NCBI RefSeq assembly: GCF_024341905.1
Contig: NZ_BQXY01000005.1
Location: 1-64,000 of the forward strand
DNA length: 64,000 bases
Origin: Clostridium folliculivorans
GTDB lineage: Bacteria > Bacillota > Clostridia > Clostridiales > Clostridiaceae
Reading direction: 5' to 3'
The position numbers and the translations under genes are program-made. Of this stretch, positions 28,660-38,524 are shown piece after piece. Positions within the stretch are counted from its first letter, which is position 1. Every line of letters begins with the position of its first letter. Below the pieces are notes generated by a model. That model ran no database searches and had not been told where the DNA came from. It worked only from the letters and a program-made list of their open reading frames with translations.

Positions 28660-29949
28660 ATGAAGGATTGGAAGAAACAATATGATAAATCGATACACTT
28701 ATTTCAAAATGGAGAAATAGATAAAGCGTTGATAATATGTGAGAAGCTTATATCTGAAAATCTTAAAAATACTTCTGCTCTAAATCTTAAAGGATTACTT
28801 TTATATATCAAGGGGGATTTAAAGTCAGCAGAGGCTGCTTGGAAGATAAATAAAGATTTTAATGATGATGGAATATCCAAAGGATATTTAAAAGATATAC
28901 AAAAAGATTGGGAGAGATTGTCGCTATATGACCAAGCGTTAAAAGATATTAAAGGAATGTACATAAATGATGCTGAGAAAAAACTAAGTGTTTGCAGTGA
29001 GAGTGATTTTAACAAAATAAATGTTAACAATGCAATAGCCTTTTGTTTTATAAAAAGGGGAGAATATGAAAAAGCTAAGGTTCATATTGATATTGTGAGA
29101 GGGATAGATAAGAATAACAAGGTTGCTTTAGATAATTATAAAGTTATAAAAGAGTTTTCAGAGGAACATAAGCCGAATATAAACTTTAATCTAATAATAA
29201 TCACATTAATCATATGTTTTGTTGGCCTCATATCATATTTACTTTATAAGCCCGTTAGTCAGTACATAAGCAAAGTTAGAACAAATTATATAGCCTCAAG
29301 ATCTATTAAAAAGGATGATACTAATAATACGGATAAAATTAATACAAATCAGACTACTAATAATACCAAACAACAAGTTCCTAATAATAGTACAACTGAT
29401 AAGAATATGGAAAGTAGTAAGCAACAAGAAGCAAAGTTTCCATTAGATCAAGTAAAAGCAGCTGTTAATGATAAGGATTATAATAAATTATATACTATAG
29501 TAACTTCTTTTGATAAAAATACCCTAGGTGTTAACGATAAGATTGCTTATAACAGTGGTGAGCAGTTGTTAATAAATAGTGGAGTGGCTAGTTTTTACGA
29601 TGCAGGAAGAAGCTATTTTAGTGCAAAGGATTTTGCAAATGCTAAGATTGAATTTGAAAAAGCAAGTAAGTTCTCTAAAGATAATTATCTAAATCCTCAT
29701 ATTATATATATGCTCGGTACTACCAATGAAAGGTTAGAGGACTATGAGCGTGCATTAGTATATTATGATCAGTATGTAAATAATTATTATAGTGGTGATT
29801 ATACTGCTGAATGTCTTTATAAGCTTGCGACTATAAATAATAATAGTGATAAAGCCAAGGCGAAGCAATATGCAGAAAAAATATCAAAGGATTTTAGTAA
29901 ATCAATGTACTATAATTCAACAATTAAAGACATACTAAATACTCAGTAG
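28660..29949 (+). CDS. Membrane-anchored TPR protein
   Basis: 429 residues. N-terminal TPR-like helices (about 5-165, e.g. DKALIICEKLISENLKNTSA), one transmembrane helix at about 174-196 (NFNLIIITLIICFVGLISYL), then a low-complexity Asn/Thr/Gln linker (about 220-265) and C-terminal TPRs (about 310-425, LEDYERALVYYDQYVNNYY). It has TPRs on both sides of the membrane and a flexible outer linker. Similar proteins occur in many clostridia without assigned function; a scaffold role is likely. Ends 31 bases before iadA. Confidence 0.75.
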   Translation: MKDWKKQYDKSIHLFQNGEIDKALIICEKLISENLKNTSALNLKGLLLYIKGDLKSAEAAWKINKDFNDDGISKGYLKDIQKDWERLSLYDQALKDIKGMYINDAEKKLSVCSESDFNKINVNNAIAFCFIKRGEYEKAKVHIDIVRGIDKNNKVALDNYKVIKEFSEEHKPNINFNLIIITLIICFVGLISYLLYKPVSQYISKVRTNYIASRSIKKDDTNNTDKINTNQTTNNTKQQVPNNSTTDKNMESSKQQEAKFPLDQVKAAVNDKDYNKLYTIVTSFDKNTLGVNDKIAYNSGEQLLINSGVASFYDAGRSYFSAKDFANAKIEFEKASKFSKDNYLNPHIIYMLGTTNERLEDYERALVYYDQYVNNYYSGDYTAECLYKLATINNNSDKAKAKQYAEKISKDFSKSMYYNSTIKDILNTQ

Positions 29950-29980
29950 TTTATGTATATTTTTAGATAGGAGGCACCTT

Positions 29981-31156
29981 ATGATAACTGTTATAAAGAA
30001 TATTGATGTTTATGCACCTGAACATTTAGGGATAAAGGATGTAGTAATAGTTGGAGACAAGATAGAGGGTATTTACAACAGCATAAATATACCTAATAAT
30101 TTTGTTGATATATCAGTGATAGACGGAAATAAAAAAATCTTAATACCAGGGTTAATTGATTGCCATGTACATATAATGGGTGGAGGTGGCGAAGGCGGAT
30201 TTAGAACTAGAACTCCAGAATTGCCTTTTAGTGAGCTTGTTAATGCAGGCATTACGACTGTAGTGGGATGCATTGGAACAGATGACATATGTAGAAATAT
30301 GGTATCACTTTTAGCTAAAGCACATGCCTTAGAAGAGGAAGGTATAACTACATACTGCTATACAGGTTCATATCAAATACCTGCTAAAACTGTAACTGAA
30401 AATATAAAAGGAGATCTAATGCTGTTAGATAAGGTTATAGGAGTTGGTGAGGTAGCTATATCAGACCATAGAAGTTCGCAACCAACTTATGATGAATTTG
30501 CAAATGTCGTTGCAGAGGCCAGGGTTGGTGGATTATTATCAGGAAAAGCTGGAATTGTTAACATACATCTTGGCGACGGGGCTAAGAGGTTGGATTATTT
30601 GTTTGAATTGATAGAGAATACTGAAATTCCACCGGATCAGCTGTTACCAACCCATGTCAATAGAAATGGTGAATTATTTGATATTAGCCTAAAATATGTG
30701 CAAAAAGGTGGATTTATTGATCTCACTACTAGCTTTGATCCTAACTGTTTAGAAGAAGGAGAATTGCGTGCAAGTAGAGGTTTGAAGCTTGCATTACAAT
30801 CTGGAATACCAGAAGAGCATATAACATTTTCATCAGATGGTAATGGGAGTATGCCTGCGTTTAATGAAAGGAAAGAAATGATAGGTATGGGCATATGCAA
30901 AGTTAAATCTTTATATGAAGAAGTAAAATATGCTGTTTTAGAAGAAAACATACCTCTTGAAAAGGCAATAAAAGTCATAACATCAAATGTGGCAGATATA
31001 TTAAAGTTACATACTAAAGGAAGAATAGAATCAGGCAAGGATGCTGATTTGGTTTTATTAGATAGAGAAGGACTTGAGATAGATACCGTAGTTGCTAAAG
31101 GAAAAGTATTAATGGATAAGAAGAATATTATTGTAAAAGGAACATTTGAAAAATAA
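29981..31156 (+). CDS. iadA: Isoaspartyl dipeptidase (beta-aspartyl peptidase)
   Basis: 391 residues, the usual length. Amidohydrolase fold with the metal motif GLIDCHVHIMGGGGEGG, then GEVAISDHRSSQP, NIHLGDGAKRLDYL (metal His), PTHVNRNGELF and FSSDGNGS (catalytic Asp), and the closing KGRIESGKDADLVLLD. It removes isoaspartyl-X dipeptides formed from damaged proteins. GAGG ribosome binding site just upstream. Confidence 0.93.
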   Translation: MITVIKNIDVYAPEHLGIKDVVIVGDKIEGIYNSINIPNNFVDISVIDGNKKILIPGLIDCHVHIMGGGGEGGFRTRTPELPFSELVNAGITTVVGCIGTDDICRNMVSLLAKAHALEEEGITTYCYTGSYQIPAKTVTENIKGDLMLLDKVIGVGEVAISDHRSSQPTYDEFANVVAEARVGGLLSGKAGIVNIHLGDGAKRLDYLFELIENTEIPPDQLLPTHVNRNGELFDISLKYVQKGGFIDLTTSFDPNCLEEGELRASRGLKLALQSGIPEEHITFSSDGNGSMPAFNERKEMIGMGICKVKSLYEEVKYAVLEENIPLEKAIKVITSNVADILKLHTKGRIESGKDADLVLLDREGLEIDTVVAKGKVLMDKKNIIVKGTFEK

Positions 31157-31240
31157 GTGCATATGTTTGACTTTTTATCATGAGAATATATAATATAGTT
31201 ATAAATACCTGTTAGGGGTATATAATTAGGAGGAACTTTT

Positions 31241-31555
31241 ATGGTTAAGCATGTGGAAGAAAAGGATTTTAATGAAGTTGTATTAGAAAACAAACAATTA
31301 GTATTAGTAGATTTTTGGGCTACTTGGTGCGGTCCGTGCAAGATGATTGCTCCGATTTTAGAACAACTTTCTGAAGAAATGACAGATGTTACATTTGTTA
31401 AAGTAGATGTAGACAACAACCCTGGATTAGCTGATAAGTATGATATATCAAGTATACCAACAATAATTCTGTTCAAGGATGGAAATCAAGTAGATAAAAT
31501 TACTGGATTTAGACCTAAAAATGACTTTGTAAATATGATCAATAGAAATTTATAA
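31241..31555 (+). CDS. trxA: Thioredoxin
   Basis: 104 residues, single thioredoxin domain with FWATWCGPCKMIAP (redox CGPC) and the cis-proline in SSIPTIILF. AGGAGG precedes the ATG. The thioredoxin-reductase-like gene follows 129 bases later, so the two likely form a reducing couple. Confidence 0.96.
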   Translation: MVKHVEEKDFNEVVLENKQLVLVDFWATWCGPCKMIAPILEQLSEEMTDVTFVKVDVDNNPGLADKYDISSIPTIILFKDGNQVDKITGFRPKNDFVNMINRNL

Positions 31556-31684
31556 TAAAGGGTTAAATTACAAAAGATTAATATATGCTTGTTCAAAAAT
31601 CCTGTTTTTTAAGGATTCTTGTGGCAGCCATTAGTTAATTGTTTAGGCCATAGTGATGTAGAAGCTTTCAAGGGAGAGTTAAGT

Positions 31685-32542
31685 ATGGATAGATATGATA
31701 TTGCCGTTATAGGAACAGGTGCAGCAGGACTTTCGGCTGTAATAAATGCAAAAATAAGAAATAAAAATGTAATAATCTTTGGAACTAAAGAACTTAGCTC
31801 AAAGTTATCTAAAGCTCCAAAAATAAATAATTATTTAGGATTTTACGATTTAACAGGAAATGAATTAAAGGCAAACTTTCAAAAGCATATAGAAGAAATG
31901 GAAATTAGCATTACAGAAGAAAAAGTAAATAATATTTATGCAATGGGAGAGTATTTTGCTTTAATGGTAAATGAAAAGATGTATGAAGCAAAATCAATAA
32001 TACTAGCTACCGGTGTTGAATATACAAAACCTATATCCGGGGAAGAAAGATTATTAGGTAAGGGTGTAGGCTATTGTGCTACATGTGATGCACCACTTTA
32101 TAAAGGTAAGATAGTCTGTATAATCGGATATAATAAAGAGGCTGAGGAAGAAGCTAATTATGTTAGTGAACTTGCAGCTAAGGTATATTATATACCTATG
32201 TACAAAGGAGCATATGATCTTAAAGAAAATATAGAAATGTTAAATAAGAAGCCTTTAGAAATAGTTGGTAATAAAAAAGTAGAAAAGATACTATTTGATC
32301 AAGGTGAATTGATTACTGATGGGGTATTTGTTCTTAAAGATAGTATTTCACCATCACAACTTGTACCAGGATTAGATGTATCTGAAAATCACATAATGGT
32401 AAACAGATTAATGCAAACAAATATAGATGGTTGTTTTGCAGCTGGTGATTGTGTTGGAAAGCCATACCAATACATTAAAGCAGCAGGAGAAGGTCAAGTT
32501 GCAGCTCTGAGTGCAGTAGCATATCTTGATTCAAAAAAATAA
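31685..32542 (+). CDS. Thioredoxin-reductase-like flavoprotein lacking NADPH-binding motifs (ferredoxin-dependent type candidate)
   Basis: About 286 residues. Start placed at ATG 31685 (MDRYDIAVIGTGAAG), with AGGGAGAG upstream. FAD-binding GTGAAG, ILATGVEYTKP, the redox-active YCATCDAP (CxxC) and AAGDCVGKPYQYIKAAGEG are all present. The NADPH site of ordinary TrxB (GGGxSA and HRRxxFRA) is absent: the equivalent segment reads CIIGYNKEAEEEA and YYIPMYKGA. This matches the clostridial ferredoxin-dependent flavin thioredoxin reductases or the related deeply rooted class. It presumably reduces the adjacent thioredoxin. Confidence 0.85.
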   Translation: MDRYDIAVIGTGAAGLSAVINAKIRNKNVIIFGTKELSSKLSKAPKINNYLGFYDLTGNELKANFQKHIEEMEISITEEKVNNIYAMGEYFALMVNEKMYEAKSIILATGVEYTKPISGEERLLGKGVGYCATCDAPLYKGKIVCIIGYNKEAEEEANYVSELAAKVYYIPMYKGAYDLKENIEMLNKKPLEIVGNKKVEKILFDQGELITDGVFVLKDSISPSQLVPGLDVSENHIMVNRLMQTNIDGCFAAGDCVGKPYQYIKAAGEGQVAALSAVAYLDSKK

Positions 32543-32569
32543 GAGATGATATCATCTCTTATTTTTTTG
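32541..32569. terminator. Bidirectional terminator between convergent genes
   Basis: AAGAGATGAT pairs exactly with ATCATCTCTT, with A-rich sequence before and ATTTTTTTG after, so it can serve both strands. It overlaps the stop codon of the flavoprotein. Confidence 0.8.
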
Positions 32570-33179
32570 TTTGAAAAAATACATGTTTTCCAATAGTTTT
32601 CATATTCTTTTTATCGATTTGTTTCATCCAACTACAAGTTGCTGTTTGAGGGTTGTAAAAAAATAATGCATTACTAGTAGGGTCTTTGCCTTTAATTGCA
32701 TCCATAACAGCATCACGACATTCGTTGTCAGGAGTTACAGAAATTTTTCCATCTCTCACACATGAAAAGGCGTTTTTTTGTTTTATAACACCTTCAATTG
32801 AGTTTGGGAAGCTAGGGTTTGTAACTCTATTGAGTATAACAGATGCAACTGCCACTTTTCCTTCGTATGGTTCCCCGTGACTTTCAGCAAATACTACCTG
32901 AGACATCAGATAAATATCATCATCTGTCAAATACAAGTGATGATTTTGATAGTTGAAAACTTCTACTACTGAGTCCTTTTCATGGTATAATTCGCTAGAT
33001 TCATTTGATATTCCTCTTCCATAAAACTTTATATTATTTTCTTTTATATCCTTACTCATAATAATCTTAGGGCCATCGTTTATAGGAGAATAATTTATTA
33101 ATTCATTTGCAAATACACTAACGCTGTCAAAGGTTAAAAAGATAAAAAGGAAGAAAATACAGCATTTAAGTTTACTCAT
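32559..33179 (-). CDS. SleB/CwlJ-family cell-wall hydrolase
   Basis: 206 residues with a signal peptide (about 1-25, KCCIFFLFIFLTFDSVSVFA). The C-terminal ~120 residues form the Hydrolase_2 domain: LMSQVVFAESHGEPYEGKVA (catalytic Glu), SVILNRV, NAFSCVRDG and ALFFYNPQTATCSWM. Such enzymes are lytic on spore cortex or cell-wall peptidoglycan. No peptidoglycan-binding domain is seen, so it is the short form. Own ribosome binding site (AAAGGAGG on the minus strand). Confidence 0.87.
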   Translation of the reverse strand: MSKLKCCIFFLFIFLTFDSVSVFANELINYSPINDGPKIIMSKDIKENNIKFYGRGISNESSELYHEKDSVVEVFNYQNHHLYLTDDDIYLMSQVVFAESHGEPYEGKVAVASVILNRVTNPSFPNSIEGVIKQKNAFSCVRDGKISVTPDNECRDAVMDAIKGKDPTSNALFFYNPQTATCSWMKQIDKKNMKTIGKHVFFQTKK

Positions 33180-33245
33180 AAAAAACCTCCTTTGGTTTTT
33201 ACCCTCTCAGCATATTGTATCCAAAGGCATATTTTTCATACATAC

Positions 33246-34205
33246 TTAATTTTTAGATTTATAATTATCATAACTTTTATTAAATTTTTCATATGATGAG
33301 TTCATATCATCATATTTTGAAAAAGCATCCTTAAGTTTTTCTGCCTGATTGTCCTGTGATTTTAGTGCATCAGATAAAGCGGAAATATAAGTATCATATG
33401 ACTTTAACGTTTCCTCAAAATCTGAAAAACATTCAACCCCATCAGAAGGAACTGAAATTTCATATAATGAAGTTTTTAATTTTTCTAACTGGATAAGTTT
33501 GTTTTCGACATCGCTTTGTATGCCTGAAAGAGAGCGCTTTTCATCCTGTGCTCTATTTACTGCAGCACTTAGGTCTTCTTTTAAAGGATAAAAATTTTTA
33601 ATACAGTCATCAAATGCGATTAAAAAGTCGTTTTTTTGGCTAGTCTTTATATCAGAGTCTCTATTTAATTTTACTAATTGATTGACATAACTAGATATAC
33701 TAGAAAAAAAGTTCGAGAAGCTTGAATTTAGATTTACGCTCACTCCGCTACTTTTACATAGCTTGTAATATTTAATGCAATCTTCTTCATATTTAGTTAA
33801 GTTTTGAAGAGAGGCTTGCATATCTTTTGAAGAAGGATTTTTCATTATATTTAAGGTTTGTTCATAGAGTTTCATGTTATTATTTAATCCCAAGGATAAA
33901 TTATCATATGTAGTCTTATACTTTGCTGATGGTTTTATTTGCTCAAGTTTATTTTTTTCTTTTAATAGCTTGGACAAATTATCTGTAAGAGTACTTATAG
34001 CCAGTTCAGTATCCATTGATGAAGAAACAATTGGTTTTTTTAAGTTTTCGTTTATACTCACAATAGTAGAACTTATATCTATTAATTGCCTGCGTTCAGG
34101 ATAAAGAATATTATTAATAAAAAAATAAACTGATATAGCAATTACTAAAATTGCTCCAGCAGAAATAATTATATGTTTATTGTATTTTTTTAGTATTTCA
34201 ATCAT
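33246..34205 (-). CDS. Membrane-anchored coiled-coil protein of unknown function
   Basis: 319 residues. One N-terminal transmembrane helix (about 13-32, IIISAGAILVIAISVYFFI) followed by an almost entirely helical, Lys/Asp/Ser-rich outer region with coiled-coil character. No cysteine pair, catalytic motif or known family is recognised. Lies 66 bases downstream of the divergent-side start of the hydrolase gene, with which it may be co-transcribed, and is divergent from cdaA. Confidence 0.65.
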   Translation of the reverse strand: MIEILKKYNKHIIISAGAILVIAISVYFFINNILYPERRQLIDISSTIVSINENLKKPIVSSSMDTELAISTLTDNLSKLLKEKNKLEQIKPSAKYKTTYDNLSLGLNNNMKLYEQTLNIMKNPSSKDMQASLQNLTKYEEDCIKYYKLCKSSGVSVNLNSSFSNFFSSISSYVNQLVKLNRDSDIKTSQKNDFLIAFDDCIKNFYPLKEDLSAAVNRAQDEKRSLSGIQSDVENKLIQLEKLKTSLYEISVPSDGVECFSDFEETLKSYDTYISALSDALKSQDNQAEKLKDAFSKYDDMNSSYEKFNKSYDNYKSKN

Positions 34206-34424
34206 TTAAGGTACCTCCTCATTTTTTCATATGAATATGTTTTTGAAATACAAATCTATTGGTTAATGCTAGAATTTAATCTTTAGTTTAGTTATATTCT
34301 AAAAAATTCTAAATATTACTATTGTGAAAATAGTAAAAAATACAAATTTTATTACGATTGTATATATATGAGGGGTATAATTGGTGTATAATTTTAATAG
34401 ATTAGGATATTAGGGGTGACAGAA

Positions 34425-35279
34425 GTGCAAGAAGTTTTTAGTATGATAATTAATACAATAAAAAATATATCAATATGGTCCGTTTTGGATATCCTAGTAG
34501 TTTCTTATATTTTCTTTAAAGGATATATGTTGATAAAGGAAACAAGAGCAGAACAATTATTGAAGGGTATTGCATTAATAGTTGCATTACTACCAATAAG
34601 TTACCTTTTAAGGTTGGATATGCTTTATTTCATTTTAAGCAAAACTATAACAATTGGTGTTTTGACGATTATAATCATATTCCAACCAGAGATAAGAAGA
34701 GCTCTAGAACATATCGGAAGAAGTGCCTTTGATGACTTGCATGTAATGCAGGATGATGAGGCGTTAGAAGAAGTTATAACTGAGCTTGTTAATGCTGTTG
34801 AAAATTTAGCTGATACAGCAACAGGAGCGCTCATTGCTATAGAACAGAGTACAGGACTTGGAGAAGTTATAAGTAATGGTACTGAATTAGATGCAAAAGT
34901 TTCTTCAGCTCTCCTTGAAAATATTTTTGTAGTTAACACCCCCTTGCATGATGGAGCTACGATAATTAGAAATGACAGGATTGTAGCTGCTGGTTGTGTA
35001 TTACCTTTAAGTAATAATACAACTATAAATAAAAAACTTGGTACTAGGCATAGGGCTGGTATAGGTCTTTCAGAAACTTCAGATGCACTTATAATAATAG
35101 TTTCAGAGGAAACAGGAACTATATCCCTAGCAGTAAATGGAAGGCTTACTAGGAACTATGATAAGGATAAATTAAAAAGTATATTAATACGTATTATGAT
35201 AAACAGGAGAGAAAAGAGGGTAAAGACTTTAGGAGAGAAGGTGAAGGTATGGATAACAAGGATAAAAAGGCAGAAATAG
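34425..35279 (+). CDS. cdaA: Diadenylate cyclase CdaA (c-di-AMP synthase)
   Basis: About 284 residues. Three transmembrane helices (about 10-90) and a DAC domain with TPLHDGATII (DGA) and GTRHRAGIGLSE (RHR), which bind ATP and metal. Makes c-di-AMP, controlling potassium and turgor. Start placed at GTG 34425 because AGGGG (34412-34416) is well spaced for it; GTG 34416 overlaps that site. Overlaps cdaR by 31 bases. The usual third gene, glmM, is not next but lies 16 kb away at 52886. Confidence 0.95.
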   Translation: MQEVFSMIINTIKNISIWSVLDILVVSYIFFKGYMLIKETRAEQLLKGIALIVALLPISYLLRLDMLYFILSKTITIGVLTIIIIFQPEIRRALEHIGRSAFDDLHVMQDDEALEEVITELVNAVENLADTATGALIAIEQSTGLGEVISNGTELDAKVSSALLENIFVVNTPLHDGATIIRNDRIVAAGCVLPLSNNTTINKKLGTRHRAGIGLSETSDALIIIVSEETGTISLAVNGRLTRNYDKDKLKSILIRIMINRREKRVKTLGEKVKVWITRIKRQK

Positions 35280-36466
35280 TTATAAGGATAGTATGCCTAA
35301 TTCTTTCCTTTGGGCTATGGCTTTATATTTCCAACGTGCAAAACCCTACTAGAGAGTATAAGTTAGAGAAGGTACCTGTGGAACTTCTTAATGCAGATGC
35401 ACTAAAGGAGGCTAAATTAGCTCTATCACCTCATCAAGATTTTTATGTAACTTTAAATCTAGAAGGCCCTAGTAGTGAAGTGTACAAAGTTACAACATCT
35501 CAATTTAAAGTTAGTGTTGATCTTTCATCTTACGCACTAAAAAAAGGTGAAAATAGAATAAGAGTTGATATTGTCAATTACCCATCTAATATTAATATAA
35601 AAAATAATAGCTTTTTGTTAGTTACCATCAAAGTGGATGATTATGTAGAAAAGAGCATACCAATAAAATCTGATATAAAGGTTACTACTAAAAATGGGAC
35701 TTATGCAGACACACCAGTTATAAAACCTACTAATGCCGTGATAGCTGGACCTGGAGAATATGTAAATAGTGTGAAAAGCTTAGTTGTAAGTAGCGAATTA
35801 AAAAATATTGAACAGGATACTACACTAAACTTACCTATAAAAGCAATAAATGATTCAGGTAAAGATGTAGATGAGATAAAGGTGACGCCTACAAATGCTG
35901 AAGTTTCCATAACTGTAAAGAAGGGAAAGGTTGTACCGATCAATGTCATTACAAAGGGAAACTTACCTGCTGGATTTGTTATGAAAGATTTTGGCTCTAC
36001 AACTGAAAAGGTTGAACTTGTTGGTGACGACACAGTATTGAGTGGAATTAACAGCATAGATACAGAAGCTATCGATTTGTCTTCAATAAATGATTCTAAA
36101 GAAGTAAGCGCTAATTTGAAGATACCTCAAAATGTAAGGGTAGCTGATAACATTAGCAAGGTTAAGGTAAAGTTTGATTTAAACAAATATACAACAAAGG
36201 ATATAGAAGTACCTATTTCTTCAAAAAATATACCGGATGGTTTGCAATCAACTATAGATCCCCAAAAGATAACTGTTAGAATTAGCGGCTTGGAAGATGA
36301 TGTGAATTCATTCAAGTCAGATAGTATTAAGGCAGAAGTAGATTTATCCGGAGCTAAAGAAGGGGACAATACTATTCCAATTGTTATTAGTAATAGTAAT
36401 GATAAGCTAAAGCTAGTATCTCAAAGTAGTGATAAGGTTAAAGCCGTACTTACTAAGAAACAGTAA
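35249..36466 (+). CDS. cdaR: CdaR, YbbR-domain regulator of CdaA
   Basis: 405 residues. N-terminal transmembrane helix (about 11-28, IRIVCLILSFGLWLYIS), then an outer region of four YbbR-type repeats (about 45-400). CdaR proteins contact CdaA in the membrane and modulate c-di-AMP synthesis. Reading-frame overlap with cdaA shows translational coupling. Confidence 0.92.
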   Translation: MDNKDKKAEIVIRIVCLILSFGLWLYISNVQNPTREYKLEKVPVELLNADALKEAKLALSPHQDFYVTLNLEGPSSEVYKVTTSQFKVSVDLSSYALKKGENRIRVDIVNYPSNINIKNNSFLLVTIKVDDYVEKSIPIKSDIKVTTKNGTYADTPVIKPTNAVIAGPGEYVNSVKSLVVSSELKNIEQDTTLNLPIKAINDSGKDVDEIKVTPTNAEVSITVKKGKVVPINVITKGNLPAGFVMKDFGSTTEKVELVGDDTVLSGINSIDTEAIDLSSINDSKEVSANLKIPQNVRVADNISKVKVKFDLNKYTTKDIEVPISSKNIPDGLQSTIDPQKITVRISGLEDDVNSFKSDSIKAEVDLSGAKEGDNTIPIVISNSNDKLKLVSQSSDKVKAVLTKKQ

Positions 36467-36532
36467 TGAATGTTTTTTATCTTAATATAAATATGGTTTT
36501 AGAGATAATAAGGAAGCGTTGGTACGTTAAAA

Positions 36533-36570
36533 AAGCTCGCTGAAGAAGGTCACTTCAGCGACTTTTTTAT
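36533..36570 (+). terminator. Terminator after cdaA-cdaR
   Basis: TCGCTGAAG (36537-36545) pairs with CTTCAGCGA (36553-36561), then CTTTTTTATA. Its left flank (GGTACGTTAAAAAA) resembles the end of the family-B repeat at 54239. It separates cdaAR from any downstream gene, so glmM is not read through. Confidence 0.85.
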
Positions 36571-36653
36571 ATCTATAAAACACCAGTTGATATTGTTCTA
36601 ATCCTTTGTTAAAATTAATAGTCAAAGACCTTATGTTAATGGAGGTAAGATAT

Positions 36654-38258
36654 ATGCCTATAAGGATAAATAATATAATACTTGATATAGATGAAGACAT
36701 CTCATTGCTTAAAAATAAAATAGCAAAAAAAATAAAGATTTCTAAAGACGAGATAGAAGATTTAAGAATAATAAAAGAATCTATTGATGCTAGAAAAAAA
36801 GACATAATAAAGTTTAATTACTGTGTTGACTTTCAACATAAAAATGAGAAGTCCATATTAAATAGAATAAATGATAAAGATGTTAAGTTTGAGGAATATA
36901 CTTCTGTAGAGGATATAGTATATGGAAATAAGTCTATGAAAAGTAGACCAGTGGTTATTGGAATGGGGCCTGCAGGCTTATTTGCTGCACTTCTTTTAGC
37001 TAAGAATGGTTACAAACCATTAGTTTTTGAAAGAGGGGAGGCTGTGGATAAAAGAACGGAAACTGTTGAAAGATTTTGGGCTACTGGAGAACTTAATACA
37101 GAATCAAATGTACAGTTTGGAGAAGGTGGAGCAGGTGCATTTTCTGATGGTAAACTGACTACAAGAATTAAGGATAGAAGATGTGATTTTGTAATTGATG
37201 AGTTAATAAAAGCAGGTGCACCACAAGAAATAGCTTATATGGGTAAACCTCATGTAGGAACGGATATATTAAAAGTAGTTGTAAGAAATATAAGAGAACA
37301 AATAAAAGCTCTTGGTGGTGAAATTCATTTTTCATCAAAACTTGAAAATATAATTCAAAAAGAAGGTAAGGTAAGAGCTATTATAGTTAATGGTAATGAA
37401 GTGCCTTGTGAAAATATAATAATGGCAATTGGACATAGTTCAAGAGATACATATGAGATGCTTAATACTTTAGGGGTTGCAATGGCGCAAAAACCTTTTG
37501 CAATAGGGGTAAGAATAGAGCATCCTCAATCATTGATAGATTTAAATCAATATGGAAAGTATACAGGACATCCAAGATTAAGAGCAGCAGATTATAGACT
37601 TACACATTCAAGTGAAAAGATTGATAGATCTGTCTATTCTTTCTGTATGTGCCCAGGTGGTGAGGTCGTAGCAGCGGCATCTGAGGAAAAAAGGTTGGTA
37701 GTAAATGGAATGAGTTATCATGCAAGAGATAAAGAAAATGCTAACTCAGCGATAGTGGTAACAGTTGGCCCAAAGGATTTTGAAGATAATTCGCCACTAG
37801 CAGGTATGAAGTTTCAGAGGCATTATGAGGAATTAGCTTATAAAATTGGTGGGGGAAATTATATTGCTCCAGTGCAACTTGTAGGAGATTTCTTAAATGA
37901 CAGGATAAGCACCAAAATTGGAACTGTTACTCCTTCATATAAGCCAGGCTATGAATTTGTTCAGCTTAAGGAATGTTTGCCTATATATGTTACAGAAGCT
38001 CTCAAGGATGGGCTTGTAAATTTCGATAAAAAAATTAAAGGTTTTGCTGACAGTAGCGCTGTTATGACCGGAATAGAAACAAGAACCTCCGCTCCAGTTA
38101 GAATAGAGAGAACTGAAAATTTACAAAGCGTATCAATTGAAGGTTTATATCCAGCAGGAGAAGGTGCTGGGTTTGCTGGAGGGATAGTATCAGCTGCAGT
38201 AGATGGATTAAAGGTAGCTGAAAGTATAATGAAAGAATTCGGTCCATTTAATATATAG
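36654..38258 (+). CDS. FAD-dependent dehydrogenase, COG2509 type
   Basis: 534 residues from ATG 36654, chosen because TGGAGG lies just before it. An N-terminal ~90-residue region is followed by the FAD Rossmann motif VVIGMGPAGLFAALLLA (about 97-113). Then come FGEGGAGAFSDGKLTTR, AIGHSSRDTYEML, CMCPGGEV and the closing YPAGEGAGFAGGIVSAAVDG. Typical of the large uncharacterised flavoproteins of clostridia. Electron partner and substrate unknown. It has its own gene flanked by a terminator and a MITE-like element. Confidence 0.85.
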   Translation: MPIRINNIILDIDEDISLLKNKIAKKIKISKDEIEDLRIIKESIDARKKDIIKFNYCVDFQHKNEKSILNRINDKDVKFEEYTSVEDIVYGNKSMKSRPVVIGMGPAGLFAALLLAKNGYKPLVFERGEAVDKRTETVERFWATGELNTESNVQFGEGGAGAFSDGKLTTRIKDRRCDFVIDELIKAGAPQEIAYMGKPHVGTDILKVVVRNIREQIKALGGEIHFSSKLENIIQKEGKVRAIIVNGNEVPCENIIMAIGHSSRDTYEMLNTLGVAMAQKPFAIGVRIEHPQSLIDLNQYGKYTGHPRLRAADYRLTHSSEKIDRSVYSFCMCPGGEVVAAASEEKRLVVNGMSYHARDKENANSAIVVTVGPKDFEDNSPLAGMKFQRHYEELAYKIGGGNYIAPVQLVGDFLNDRISTKIGTVTPSYKPGYEFVQLKECLPIYVTEALKDGLVNFDKKIKGFADSSAVMTGIETRTSAPVRIERTENLQSVSIEGLYPAGEGAGFAGGIVSAAVDGLKVAESIMKEFGPFNI

Positions 38259-38276
38259 TTACGTTAAATATTATAA

Positions 38277-38475
38277 TGAAATTAAGGTGCCGCTACATCC
38301 GATACTTTAATGAACTTCGCAAATAATCAATATGATGTATTCCGATGAAAAATCTAAAACTGTATAATTCACTTCGCTCGGACAATATAGTTTTTTAACG
38401 AGGTTTCATCTCCGTAAATCATTTAATTCTAGTAGCTTGGTCATATAGTATTTTAGGAGTAACACCTTAATTTGA
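38277..38475. mobile_element. MITE-like ~200-bp element, copy 1
   Basis: Ends are imperfect terminal inverted repeats (TGAAATTAAGGTG at 38277, CACCTTAATTTGA at 38463). Inside, the arms continue to pair (CATCCGAT near the left, AAATCATTTAATTCTAG near the right). The centre carries a hairpin (AAAACTGTATAA... TCGGACAATATAGTTTT). It is clearly homologous to 60076-60276. No coding capacity, so non-autonomous if mobile. It fills most of the gap between the FAD dehydrogenase and the next gene. Confidence 0.75.
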
Positions 38476-38524
38476 AGAAATATATTGAGTGTACATTAAT
38501 AATAGATAAAGTGGGGGAATAATT

